Assembly (NCBI GenBank): GCA_030429865.1
Contig: JAUIFX010000025.1
Coordinates: 1 to 33,854, forward strand
Source of the DNA: Gammaproteobacteria bacterium
Lineage (GTDB): Bacteria > Pseudomonadota > Gammaproteobacteria > Ga0077536
Length of the DNA: 33,854 bases
Reading direction: 5' to 3'
Below the pieces are notes generated by a model. That model was not told where the DNA came from. It worked only from the letters and a program-made list of their open reading frames with translations, and did no database searches. Both the position numbers and the translations under genes were made by a program. Shown here piece by piece: positions 17,126 through 25,122 of this stretch; position 1 is the first letter of the stretch, and the number at the start of each line of letters is the position of its first letter.

Positions 17126-18772
17126 TTACTGCATCACGAAGCCGCTGTAGCCGTTACGCGCGACTTCGTCGCACTTGTCGCGGTACTGGCCGACGCCACC
17201 GATGTAGGACAACAGCCGGCGCGGCTTGCCCGCCACGTTCGACCCCATGTACCACGAGTAGGTCTTGGTCACGATGGTCGCGTCCGCCGTTTCGTCGTGA
17301 TGCTCGACCCAGGCGTCCTGCGCCTCGCGGCTGGCCTCGATGACGTTGACCCCTTTCTCGCGCATGTACTTGATGCAGTCGTTGATCCATTCCGCCTGCT
17401 GCTGCAGGCAGGTCGTCATGTTGCACAGCGCTGCCGACGGCGCGAGCGGCGCACCGGTGGTGAACAGGTTGGGGTAGCCGTAAACCTGCAGGCCCATGGT
17501 GGTACGGATGTCCTGGCCCCACTCGTCCTTCAACGACCGCCCGCCACGGCCACGGATGTCGATGCGCGTGAGTGCGCCGCTGCCGGCATCGAAGCCGGTC
17601 GCGAGGATGATGACGTCGAGCTCGTGCTCGGTACCGTCGGCGAGCTGTATCCCCTTCGGCGTCACGCGCGCGATGGCGTTGTCCTTGACGCTGACGAGTT
17701 CGACGTTGGGCCGGTGATATGCCTCGAGGTAGCCGCTCTCGAGCGGCACCCGGTGCGTGCCGAAGCCGTAGTCGGTCGGGATCAGCAGCTCGCACAGGCG
17801 CGGGTCCTTGAGACGCTCGCGCATCTTCTCGCGGACGAACTCCGAAACCTGCGCGTTGACCGCTTCATCGGTGAACAGCTCCGGGTAAGAGCCGATCCAC
17901 AAGGCCAGGGAGCCCTCGTTCCAGATGCGCTCCATCGTCTCGCGGCGCTGCTCGGGCGTGTGATCGGCCCAGGACCCGTTCTCGAAATCGAACTCGAAGC
18001 CACTGAACGTGTGCGGCAGGCGCTCGCGCAGGTAGTCGAACTTGGCCTTGTAGGCTTCGACATCGGCCGGCCCGAACTTCGGATTCTGCATCGGGATGAT
18101 GTACTGCGGCGTGCGCACGAAGACCTTGAGATGGCCGACTTCCGGCGCGATGGTCTGGATGACCTGGATGCCGGTGGCGCCGTTGCCGACGATACCCACC
18201 CGCTTGCCGGCGAAGTCGACCGGCTCCTTGGGCCAGCGCGCGGTATGGAAAATCTCCCCGGTGAAAGATTCCTGACCTTCGAAGACCGAGGTCAGCGGTG
18301 CCGACAGCATGCCGCAGCAGGTCACCAGGAAGCGCGTGTCGATGGTCTGGCCGGATTCCGTGGTGAGCGTCCAGCGGCCGCGCGACTCGTCGTAATGCGC
18401 CGAGACGATGCGCGTGTCGAACTGGATGTCCTTGCGCAGGTCGAGTTCATCGGCGACGTAGTTCATCCAGCGTTCGATCTCGGGCTGGCCGGGGAAACGT
18501 TCGCTCCAGCTCCAGCCCTTGTACAGTTCCTCGGAGAACAGGTACTGGTAGATATGGCTCTCCGAATCGAAGCGGGCGCCCGGGTAACGGTTCCAGTACC
18601 AGGTTCCGCCGACTGCCGAGCCGGCTTCGAATCCCTTCACGTCCAGTCCCTGCTGCCGCAGCAGGTACAGCTGATAGAGTCCCGCGACACCGGCGCCGAT
18701 GACGGCGGCATCGAGAACGAGTGGCGCCGTCGACGTCGTCGCGGCATGGGCTTGCTTGGGCGTTGCGGCCAT
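17126..18772 (-). CDS. Flavin-dependent Baeyer-Villiger-type monooxygenase
   Basis: A 548-residue NADPH/FAD monooxygenase of the cyclohexanone/steroid monooxygenase group, which inserts oxygen beside a ketone. The FAD Rossmann motif is IGAGVAGL (25-32), followed by GGTWYWNRYPGARFD, the standard BVMO stretch. The fingerprint FxGxxxHxxxWP is FTGEIFHTARWP (170-181). The NADPH motif is VGNGATGIQ (195-203), and ATGFDAGSGAL is the usual later flavin contact. The start at 18772 lies just behind GGGGAGAG. Family length is normal. Likely substrate is a cyclic or steroid-like ketone, in line with the P450 and Rieske genes; the exact substrate cannot be read. Confidence 0.94.
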   Translation of the reverse strand: MAATPKQAHAATTSTAPLVLDAAVIGAGVAGLYQLYLLRQQGLDVKGFEAGSAVGGTWYWNRYPGARFDSESHIYQYLFSEELYKGWSWSERFPGQPEIERWMNYVADELDLRKDIQFDTRIVSAHYDESRGRWTLTTESGQTIDTRFLVTCCGMLSAPLTSVFEGQESFTGEIFHTARWPKEPVDFAGKRVGIVGNGATGIQVIQTIAPEVGHLKVFVRTPQYIIPMQNPKFGPADVEAYKAKFDYLRERLPHTFSGFEFDFENGSWADHTPEQRRETMERIWNEGSLALWIGSYPELFTDEAVNAQVSEFVREKMRERLKDPRLCELLIPTDYGFGTHRVPLESGYLEAYHRPNVELVSVKDNAIARVTPKGIQLADGTEHELDVIILATGFDAGSGALTRIDIRGRGGRSLKDEWGQDIRTTMGLQVYGYPNLFTTGAPLAPSAALCNMTTCLQQQAEWINDCIKYMREKGVNVIEASREAQDAWVEHHDETADATIVTKTYSWYMGSNVAGKPRRLLSYIGGVGQYRDKCDEVARNGYSGFVMQ

Positions 18773-18966
18773 CTCTCCCCTCCAGACCTGTTTCCGATTT
18801 GAACGGACAACTTCGATACGGATTTCCCCGCAATCCGCGGGGCGCCGCATAGCATACACGCTCGGCGGCACGATCCGGAGCACACCGCAGGCACCCCGCG
18901 GTGGGCAAGCGATGAAACCGCTGGCGGGCCGTTGAGCGCGCCGCCGCCGGGGCGTCCGGCAACCCG

Positions 18967-20727
18967 TCAGCGCCGCCCGCCTTCGAGCATCGCGAGCACG
19001 GTGCCGCGCACCGCGTCGATGCGCGCCAGGGTCGCGTCGCGCCCGCAGGCGATCATCGCCTCGTAGCGATCGAAATCGAACACGCCGCCGCAGCGATAGG
19101 TCTCCGGCGTGATCACGAGATCGGCCCGCAGCGCCTCGAGACTCGAACCGTAGGAACCGAGCAGTTCCCAGGAGGCGCCGAGCACCGAGCGGAAGCCGAA
19201 CAGGCGCCCGAGGCGCGACTGCAGCCGCTGTCGCCGGTACTCGTGGTAGGCGAGATCGGTCGCCGGGACTGCCACCACGTTGACCGCGATACGCACCCCG
19301 CAGCGACGCCGTTCGAGCACGTCGACCGGTACGCGCGAGACGATCGCGCCATCGACCATCATGCGATCGCCGGCCGGCATGGGCGGAAAGAAACCCGGGA
19401 TCGCCGACGTTCCCAGTACCGCCGGCAGCACCGGCCCGCTGTCGACGACGGCCCGGTCGGCGGAGATCAGGTCGGAGGCGACGATCGCGGTCGGCAGGCG
19501 CAGGTCGGCGAAGGTGACGTCGTCGAACACCCGGCGCGCGGCCCGCTCGACTTTCGCACCGGAGAACAGCGACGTCCGCGGCCACCAGGCAATGTCACGA
19601 ATCTTGCGATTACCACCGAGGAACTCGCGCACCTTGCGCCCGCCCTCGGCGGCACTCGACGACGCGCCCATGGTCAGCGCCACGATGCCGCCCATACTGG
19701 TGCCGCAGACGAAGTCGACCGGGATGCCCTCGGCCTCGAGCGCTTCGAGCACCCCGACGTGGGCGAACCCCCGCGCTGCGCCCGAGCTGAGTGCCACGCC
19801 GACCTCGCTGAAGGTGATGTAACGCGCCACGTGATCGAGCCGGGGATAGTCCTCGCGCCGCCATGCCTGCGGTTCACTCGCGGCACGCTCGAGTTCGCTG
19901 CGCGGCACGCAGAAGCTCCACCGGCTGTGTTCACCACGGGGACGTTCGTCGACGAACACGCGGCTGTACGCCGCGGCCCCGGCGCGGCGCCGCGCGGTGA
20001 CCGTCTCGTCGCGATCGGAATCGTGCTCGAACAGCTCCAGCACGACATCCTCGGGCAGCAGTTCGCTCGCGATGGCATGCAGGTTGCCGGGCGTGACGAC
20101 CGCGACCAGGTACTGCTCGGCCGCGGCCGTATCGCGCCAGCGTTCGAGACGTTGCAGGTCGAACGGCTCGGGGCTCACCCGCCCCTGCTCGTCCAGTCCG
20201 AGCAGCCGCGAGCCCGGCGCGTAGTGCAGCACGCCGGCGAAGACGCGGCGCGCGAAATCGGCCGGGTCGATGCGCCCGGCGAGGCTCACGATCACCGCAA
20301 TGCCCGGCAGGCGCGCATCGTTGCGCGTGCGATACCGCAGTCTTTCGATGAGCAGCCGCGTCAGGCTGTGATGCAGTTGCGGCTCGACGTCGAGCAGCGC
20401 CAGGAAATCGTCTCCTTCGAGACGATACGTGACCGTGTCGCGCGCCGCGACCAGAGTCGCCGCAACCGGCATGCCCGTGAACAAGGACATCTCCCCGAAC
20501 ACCTGCCCGGGGCCGAGGACGAAGCCACGCCAGCCGCCGGGTGCGTCGGCGTCGGCGAGCACGCGCACCGCGCCGGAGGCGATCGCCTGAAAATACTGTC
20601 CGGGCTCGCCGACCCGCGCGATGATCGAACCCTGCTCGTAATGATGCGTCGGGATCTGGTTGCGCAAACGCGCCAGGGAAGCTGCGGAAAGCGGCGCGAA
20701 AAACGGGATTTCGGCAAGATCCAGCAT
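18967..20727 (-). CDS. Patatin-like phospholipase with N-terminal cyclic-nucleotide-binding domain
   Basis: A 586-residue protein. Residues 1-130 form a cNMP-binding domain (YEQGSIIARVGEPGQYFQAI, GFVLGPGQVFGEMSLFTG). A linker domain of about 170 residues resembles that between the cNMP and patatin domains of neuropathy-target-esterase-like bacterial proteins. The patatin domain from about 308 has the oxyanion loop SSGAARGFAHVG, nucleophile Ser344 in GTSMGG, and catalytic Asp459 in MMVDGAIVSRVP. It should hydrolyse (lyso)phospholipids at the membrane, perhaps under nucleotide control, although the key phosphate-binding Arg of true cAMP sites is not obvious. The start MLDLAEIPFFAPLS at 20727 is chosen by homology; no good ribosome site is seen, and a GTG 15 codons upstream is the alternative. 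Confidence 0.92.
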   Translation of the reverse strand: MLDLAEIPFFAPLSAASLARLRNQIPTHHYEQGSIIARVGEPGQYFQAIASGAVRVLADADAPGGWRGFVLGPGQVFGEMSLFTGMPVAATLVAARDTVTYRLEGDDFLALLDVEPQLHHSLTRLLIERLRYRTRNDARLPGIAVIVSLAGRIDPADFARRVFAGVLHYAPGSRLLGLDEQGRVSPEPFDLQRLERWRDTAAAEQYLVAVVTPGNLHAIASELLPEDVVLELFEHDSDRDETVTARRRAGAAAYSRVFVDERPRGEHSRWSFCVPRSELERAASEPQAWRREDYPRLDHVARYITFSEVGVALSSGAARGFAHVGVLEALEAEGIPVDFVCGTSMGGIVALTMGASSSAAEGGRKVREFLGGNRKIRDIAWWPRTSLFSGAKVERAARRVFDDVTFADLRLPTAIVASDLISADRAVVDSGPVLPAVLGTSAIPGFFPPMPAGDRMMVDGAIVSRVPVDVLERRRCGVRIAVNVVAVPATDLAYHEYRRQRLQSRLGRLFGFRSVLGASWELLGSYGSSLEALRADLVITPETYRCGGVFDFDRYEAMIACGRDATLARIDAVRGTVLAMLEGGRR

Positions 20728-20835
20728 GGCCGCTGCATTAGGCCACCCGCGACTGTACCGCGCAACCGGCACCGCGTCGTACGGGTGGGGGGGGAGTGCG
20801 CGCTGGCGCGCGATGGGCGGCGTCAGCCCTTGTGC

Positions 20836-21045
20836 TCAGCCCTTGTGCCAGGTCGTGCTGACGAGCAGCGTCTTCAGGGCGCCCGAGAACACCGCGCGCG
20901 GCGCATCGGCCGTGACCGCGACCTCGCGCGCGTTGCTGGCAGGGTCGCGGGCGTCCTCTTCGAACGCCTTGGAGATCTCGGACTCGGCGTCGGTCGGGCC
21001 GAGGCTCGCGTCGATCGACGTCACACGCGGGCTGGGCTTGGGCAT
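20836..21045 (-). CDS. Small protein of unknown function (69 aa)
   Basis: A 69-residue reading frame starting MPKPSPRVTSIDASLGPTD. An AGGA motif lies eight bases upstream of the ATG at 21045. It is acidic in the middle (SEISKAFEEDARD) and ends VSTTWHKG. There is no signal peptide, membrane segment or known domain. It is divergent from the exosortase-associated acyltransferase and shares its upstream region, which favours a real gene. A longer form from 21102 is less likely because it would run into the shared promoter dyad. Confidence 0.45.
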   Translation of the reverse strand: MPKPSPRVTSIDASLGPTDAESEISKAFEEDARDPASNAREVAVTADAPRAVFSGALKTLLVSTTWHKG

Positions 21046-21099
21046 TGTTATCGTCCTGGGATGCGTTGCGGGCAAGTCATTCTCGTCGCTTATTCTAAG

Positions 21100-21120
21100 C
21101 ACAAAATGTTACGCTTTGTG
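21100..21120. promoter_or_regulatory. Operator-like dyad in divergent intergenic region
   Basis: CACAAA (21100-21105) and TTTGTG (21115-21120) form a perfect 6-bp dyad separated by nine bases, in the only AT-rich stretch of the 151-bp gap between the 69-aa gene and the acyltransferase. Size and symmetry suit a dimeric regulator, but no regulator gene is near. Confidence 0.35.
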
Positions 21121-21196
21121 AGATTTCCGGCGGCGCGTTGTCTGCTTCGCCGGGCAGCGCTTTCCTACTTCCAGCCACCCGCAGGCACGACGCGCC

Positions 21197-21961
21197 ATGG
21201 ATGCCAAACGCATCGTCGATGATTTCCTGCACTACTTCGCCGTGGTGCCGGCGGAGACCGAAGCCTTGCGTCGCGAGGCGTTCCGTATCCGCTACCAGGT
21301 CTATGCCGAGGAACTCGGCTGGGAAGACAAGGCGCGCTTTCCCGACGGCTGCGAAACCGACGAATTCGATGCCGATGCGGTGATCTGCCTGTTGCGGCAT
21401 CGTCCGTCCGCGCGCTTCGCCGGGTGCGTGCGGCTGGTCATGCGCAAGAACGACCCCACCGCCGCGTTTCCGTTCGAACTGGCGATGCGCCACGCCGGCC
21501 ACCCGCTCGACGAGAGCGGCCTCGGCGAGGGCTGGCGGCGCGGCTGTGGCGAGATCTCGCGCATCGCCGTGGTGTCACAGTTCCGCCGCCGGCGCAACGA
21601 GCGCAATCGGCCCGACACCGATGTCGAGAACAGCGACACGGCGACGCCCGAACGGCGCGTTTTCCCCCATATCGCCATGGGCCTCTACCTCGGCGCGGCG
21701 GCGATGGGGCTGCGCCGCGGACTCGACTCGGTGTTCGCCATCATGGAGCCCAAGCTGGCGCGCCGCCTGCGCCTGTACGGCATCGAGTTCGAAGCGGTCG
21801 GCGAGCCGTTCGAGCACCGCGGCACGCGGGTACCCTACCGCCTGCCGCGCGACGGCTTTCTCGCCAGCATCTCGCCCGCGATCAGGGGCCTGCTGGACGT
21901 CATCGACGCGGATCTCGACGGTACGCCGCGCGCGGACGATCCGCGTGACGCGGCACCCTGA
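21197..21961 (+). CDS. PEP-CTERM/exosortase system-associated acyltransferase
   Basis: A 254-residue protein with the GNAT/acyl-homoserine-lactone-synthase-like fold found beside exosortase loci. Typical blocks are the N-terminal REAFRIRYQVYAEELGWE, CETDEFDADAVICLL, FAGCVRLVM, and the acyl-CoA/ACP-binding core GCGEISRIAVVSQFRRRR. The later HIAMGLYLGAAAMGLRRG and FAIMEPKLARRLRLYGI are also characteristic. Such enzymes are proposed to make N-acyl amino acids or acylated signals using acyl-ACP. The start at 21197 lacks a strong ribosome site. It is convergent with the outer-membrane protein gene at 22009. With the PEP-CTERM and PrsT-like genes it supports an exosortase system in this genome, but no exosortase is seen here. 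Confidence 0.85.
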   Translation: MDAKRIVDDFLHYFAVVPAETEALRREAFRIRYQVYAEELGWEDKARFPDGCETDEFDADAVICLLRHRPSARFAGCVRLVMRKNDPTAAFPFELAMRHAGHPLDESGLGEGWRRGCGEISRIAVVSQFRRRRNERNRPDTDVENSDTATPERRVFPHIAMGLYLGAAAMGLRRGLDSVFAIMEPKLARRLRLYGIEFEAVGEPFEHRGTRVPYRLPRDGFLASISPAIRGLLDVIDADLDGTPRADDPRDAAP

Positions 21962-21986
21962 CGCCGGTCCGGGCAAGCGGCCCGCC

Positions 21987-22006
21987 GGCGCCGAACGCGC
22001 GGCGCC
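21987..22006. terminator. Weak GC-rich hairpin between convergent genes
   Basis: GGCGCC (21987-21992) repeated at 22001-22006 forms a 6-bp stem with an 8-base loop in the 47-bp gap between convergent genes. It has no T-tract and is low specificity because the hexamer is itself palindromic. Confidence 0.3.
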
Positions 22007-22008
22007 TC

Positions 22009-23457
22009 TCAGAAGCTGTAGCGCAGCTCGTAGTAGACGCGGTCGCTGTTGTCGAAGCGGCCGAACAGGTTGGTCGGCTTGCCTTCGAAGATGTCGGCAC
22101 CGAGCACCGCGCGCCAGTTGCGCGCGAAATCCCAGCTGATTTTCGGCTGCAGCAGCCATTCGTCGCGGTTCAGGCTGCGGATCCAGAGCACTTCGGGCGT
22201 GATGTCCGGATGCCAGCTGGTGGTGCGCACGAGGATGCTGAAGCCGGTCTCGAGCTCTTTGAACAGCATGTCGCGGTCGTGATCCTGGAACCAGGTCTGG
22301 AAGAACTGGAAGTTCGCGTTGTAGCCGTCGAAGCCCGCCCAGTCGGCACCGATCACGTAGCGCAGTTCGTCGGTCTCGACCAGGCCATCCGGCGAGGACG
22401 GCCGCGTCACCGTCATCAAGCGGTCCATGGTCTGGATGGCCTCGGCCTTGAGCACGAACGAACCGAAACCCTTGGACACCGTGCCGCCGACCTGGTGAAT
22501 GCGCTCATGGATCGGCCGGAACAGTAACTGCGGCGAAGCGCCCAGGCGCAGCTCGCGCTCGTAGGCCGCGGTCTTGTCGGGACTCGTGTAATAGAACAGC
22601 GACATGTCCCAACCGTTCTTCAGGTAGGAAGCGCGTGCACCGAGACCGTAGTCGCTGATCGGGTCGTTGGGCGTCTTGTCGTCGAGAAAGCGCACGTTCA
22701 CGCCCGGCGGCGGCGTGACCGGGAAGGGAAAGAACTCGGCGCCGAACTCGCCCTGGTCGTCGATCGTCATGTAGGGGATGTAGACGAACTCGCCGTGGAA
22801 ATCGCCCTCGTAGTACTCGGCACGCAAGGCCCACTGGGGAATACGGATGATCTCGAAGTCGGGCAGGATGAACTGGCGCAGGTCGAGCGCAGAGATGACG
22901 TCGGCGAAGAACAGCCCGACCATCTCGCCCCAGATGATGTGCTGGCGCCCGAGGCGGAATTCCCATTTGCCGGCGCTGATGTCGAGAAACGTCTCGTCGA
23001 CCCAGCCGTCGACCTTCTGGTCGCGGTCGACGCGGTCGGGGTAGAAAGTCTCGAAGTCGAAGACCGGGTTGTACTGGATGTGGCCGCCGACCTGCCAGCT
23101 GACGCGCGAGTTGAAGCTGCCCTTGAGATAGACCTTGGCGCGGGTCAGGAAATGCTGGAAATGCGGATCGGGCCCCGTGTAGCCGTAGGCCAGTTCGTTC
23201 TGCACGAAACCCGTGAAGCGCACACCGGAAGACGACGCCGCCGCGGCCGCCGCCGCGGCCGGGGTCTCGACGAACAGGTCATCGAACGAACCGACATCGG
23301 CAGCCGCATCGTCCGTGTCCGCCTCGGGCGTGGTCTGGACCTCCTCTTCGGACGGCGCACTGTCTTCGAACAGGTCGTCGAACGACTCCTGCGCCTGCAC
23401 CGTGGTAACGAGTGCGGCGAGCAGAATCCCTGCTCGAATAGGCTGCATGCCGAGCAT
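22009..23457 (-). CDS. Outer-membrane beta-barrel protein, DUF1302-like
   Basis: A 482-residue exported barrel with signal peptide (IRAGILLAALVTTVQAQ). An acidic N-terminal linker carries SFDDLF twice (one followed by ED, one by VE) and an eight-Ala run. The barrel follows from about residue 77: VRFTGFVQNELAYGY, FLTRAKVYLKGSF, LGRQHIIWGEMVGLFFADVI and a final YYELRYSF ending in Phe, the standard BAM signal. The RxxIxWG block and overall layout resemble the DUF1302 family, often found with lipid or sterol exporters. The start is uncertain: ATG 23457 has AGGGA ten bases upstream, while ATG 23487 overlaps the ATPase stop (TGATG). Translational coupling to the ATPase gene makes it the likely outer-membrane part of the same transporter. 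Confidence 0.85.
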   Translation of the reverse strand: MLGMQPIRAGILLAALVTTVQAQESFDDLFEDSAPSEEEVQTTPEADTDDAAADVGSFDDLFVETPAAAAAAAASSSGVRFTGFVQNELAYGYTGPDPHFQHFLTRAKVYLKGSFNSRVSWQVGGHIQYNPVFDFETFYPDRVDRDQKVDGWVDETFLDISAGKWEFRLGRQHIIWGEMVGLFFADVISALDLRQFILPDFEIIRIPQWALRAEYYEGDFHGEFVYIPYMTIDDQGEFGAEFFPFPVTPPPGVNVRFLDDKTPNDPISDYGLGARASYLKNGWDMSLFYYTSPDKTAAYERELRLGASPQLLFRPIHERIHQVGGTVSKGFGSFVLKAEAIQTMDRLMTVTRPSSPDGLVETDELRYVIGADWAGFDGYNANFQFFQTWFQDHDRDMLFKELETGFSILVRTTSWHPDITPEVLWIRSLNRDEWLLQPKISWDFARNWRAVLGADIFEGKPTNLFGRFDNSDRVYYELRYSF

Positions 23458-23486
23458 GTGTAGGCGTTCCCTGCGTTCGCGCCGCA

Positions 23487-24161
23487 TCACAGCACCAGGC
23501 GCCCGTCGGCAATGCTGACGATGCGGTCGGCCATCTCCATGATGCGGAAATCGTGGGTCGAGAAGATGAAGGTCGTGCCCTCGGTCTCGTTGATGCGTTT
23601 CATCAGCGACAGGATACTCTCGCCGGTCTTCGAGTCGAGATTCGCGGTCGGTTCGTCGGCGAGCACGATGCTCGGGCCGCCGGCCAGCGCGCGGGCCACG
23701 GCGACGCGCTGGCGCTGCCCGCCCGACAGTTCGTTCGGTTTGTGCCGCGACTTGGCCTCGAGGCCGACGACGCTGAGGTAGTGTTTGACCCGTTGCGCGC
23801 GCTCGCGCGGGCTGATGTCACTGCGCTGCAACATGGGATACTCCACGTTCTCCGCTGCGCTCAACACCGGCAGGAGATTAAAGGTCTGGAAGACGAAGCC
23901 GAGAGTCTTGGCTCGGAGATCGGCGAGATCGTCAGGCGTTTTGTTGCTCACCATCTCGTCGCCGATGAAAATCTCGCCGCGCGACGGCGTGTCGATACAA
24001 CCGATCATGTTGAGCAGCGTCGTCTTGCCGCTGCCCGAGGGACCCGCGATGGCCAGGAAGCGCCCCGGCGCGACGACCATGGACACGTCCTGTACCGCGT
24101 ACACGGTCTGGTTGCCCAGGTTGTATTCCTTGGACACGTTTTCGACACGGACAACATGCAT
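23487..24161 (-). CDS. LolD/MacB-like ABC transporter ATPase
   Basis: A 224-residue ABC ATPase. Walker A is GPSGSGKT (40-47), the Q-loop Gln92 is in FVFQTFNLLP, the signature is LSGGQRQRVAVARAL (145-159), Walker B is IVLADEPTANLD (165-176), and the switch His203 is in FSTHDFRIM. The FNLLPVLSAAENVEYPM stretch is typical of the LolD/MacB/FtsE group, which pairs with FtsX-fold permeases and works by mechanotransmission rather than classical transport. The start at 24161 gives MHVVRVENVSKEY with a weak ribosome site. Its likely partners are the two permeases at 25123-28044, which are separated from it by the oppositely oriented LolA-like gene. Confidence 0.94.
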   Translation of the reverse strand: MHVVRVENVSKEYNLGNQTVYAVQDVSMVVAPGRFLAIAGPSGSGKTTLLNMIGCIDTPSRGEIFIGDEMVSNKTPDDLADLRAKTLGFVFQTFNLLPVLSAAENVEYPMLQRSDISPRERAQRVKHYLSVVGLEAKSRHKPNELSGGQRQRVAVARALAGGPSIVLADEPTANLDSKTGESILSLMKRINETEGTTFIFSTHDFRIMEMADRIVSIADGRLVL

Positions 24162-24325
24162 GGTGAGAACGCCTGCGACGTGCTCCGCGCCCGCCTCGAT
24201 CACGGGATGCGCTTGAGGTAGCTTATGATATCAATCGCTTAACGCTTTGAATTATTGATCACGCACGGATCCCCATGCAACCGTCGCCAACGGCGCCGCC
24301 CACCCATCATCGCGAGGCCTACACC
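24162..24325. promoter_or_regulatory. Divergent promoter region of ATPase and LolA-like genes
   Basis: A 164-bp gap between divergent starts, with a marked AT-rich island at about 24221-24262 in otherwise GC-rich DNA. On the minus strand TATCAT (24230-24225) is a good -10 match, without a convincing -35. An imperfect dyad (TGATATCAAT at 24226-24235 against ATTGATCA at 24254-24261) spans the island and may be an operator that co-regulates both directions. Confidence 0.4.
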
Positions 24326-25072
24326 GTGAAACGATTCCCGCACCTGCTCCTTTGTCTCATCGTCGCCGCGTTGTCCGGCGGCGCGGCGAGCGCGGCCCCC
24401 GACCCGGCCCGGCTGGTCGCCCGCGCCGACGAGATCCGCTTTCCGTCGCAGCCGTTCCAGGTTCTCGTCACGGTGACTTCGATCCGCGACGACGAACAGA
24501 GCGAGCGGCACATCTACCAGGTGCTGCAGAAAGGCCACGAGCGCAGCGTCGTGCGGACGCTGGCGCCCGACTCGGAGAAGGGCCAGGTCATGCTGCTGCG
24601 CGACGCGGACCTGTGGATCTTCCTGCCCGACGTGTCCCAACCCGTGCGCCTGCCGCTCTCGCAGCGTCTCACCGGGCAGGTCGCCAACGGCGACCTCGCG
24701 CGCGCGAACTTCGCCGGCGACTACGAGGCGAAACTGGACAAGGTCGAGGAAATCGAGGGCGAACAGTACGCGGTGCTCGAGTTGACCGCGGCACGCAAGG
24801 GAGTGACTTATCACCGCGTGCGCTACTGGGTGAACGCGGCGAACGCCCGCCCCTACAAGGTCGAGTTCTACACCCTCTCCGGCCGGCTGATGAAGACCGG
24901 CATGTACACGAACTTCGCCGAACTCGGCGGTGCCGTGCGACCCACCCGCCTGGTACTCATCGACGCGCTGCGCGAAGGCGAGAAGTCGGTGCTCGACTAC
25001 AGCTCGCTCAAGCTGCGCGACATCCCCGACAAGTTCTTCACCAAGGACTTCCTGCGCAAACTGAAGAACTGA
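24326..25072 (+). CDS. LolA-like outer-membrane lipoprotein-sorting protein
   Basis: A 248-residue periplasmic protein. The start is a GTG at 24326 with GCGAGG eight bases upstream, giving signal peptide MKRFPHLLLCLIVAALSGG cut after ASA. The mature part follows the LolA-like family: IRFPSQPFQVLVTVTSIRD, YQVLQKGHERSVVRTLAP, KGQVMLLRDADLWIFLPD and PVRLPLSQRLTGQVANGD. It continues with ANFAGDYEAKL, VEEIEGEQYAVLELTA, YHRVRYWVN and PYKVEFYTLSGRLMKT. This half-barrel fold carries a lipid or lipoprotein acyl chain across the periplasm. Members of this subfamily usually sit beside an exporter (RND/MMPL or ABC) and a DUF1302-type outer-membrane protein; here the partner is ABC-type. Confidence 0.9.
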   Translation: MKRFPHLLLCLIVAALSGGAASAAPDPARLVARADEIRFPSQPFQVLVTVTSIRDDEQSERHIYQVLQKGHERSVVRTLAPDSEKGQVMLLRDADLWIFLPDVSQPVRLPLSQRLTGQVANGDLARANFAGDYEAKLDKVEEIEGEQYAVLELTAARKGVTYHRVRYWVNAANARPYKVEFYTLSGRLMKTGMYTNFAELGGAVRPTRLVLIDALREGEKSVLDYSSLKLRDIPDKFFTKDFLRKLKN

Positions 25073-25098
25073 GGGGCACGCCGCGGCAGGCTTCGAGC

Positions 25099-25121
25099 CG
25101 CCGGGCGCGGGCCGCCCGGCG
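25099..25121. terminator. Bidirectional terminator-like hairpin
   Basis: Perfect 8-bp arms (CGCCGGGC at 25099-25106, GCCCGGCG at 25114-25121) with a 7-base loop, in the 50-bp gap between the convergent LolA-like and permease genes. No T-tract. Confidence 0.5.
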
Positions 25122-25122
25122 T

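Noticed and set aside
16203-17126. Longer SDR start covering the tandem repeat
   Set aside because: The extra N-terminus would be Gly/Arg/Pro repeats out of register with the 10-base period and would precede the Rossmann strand without homology; the GTG at 16967 has a good ribosome site.
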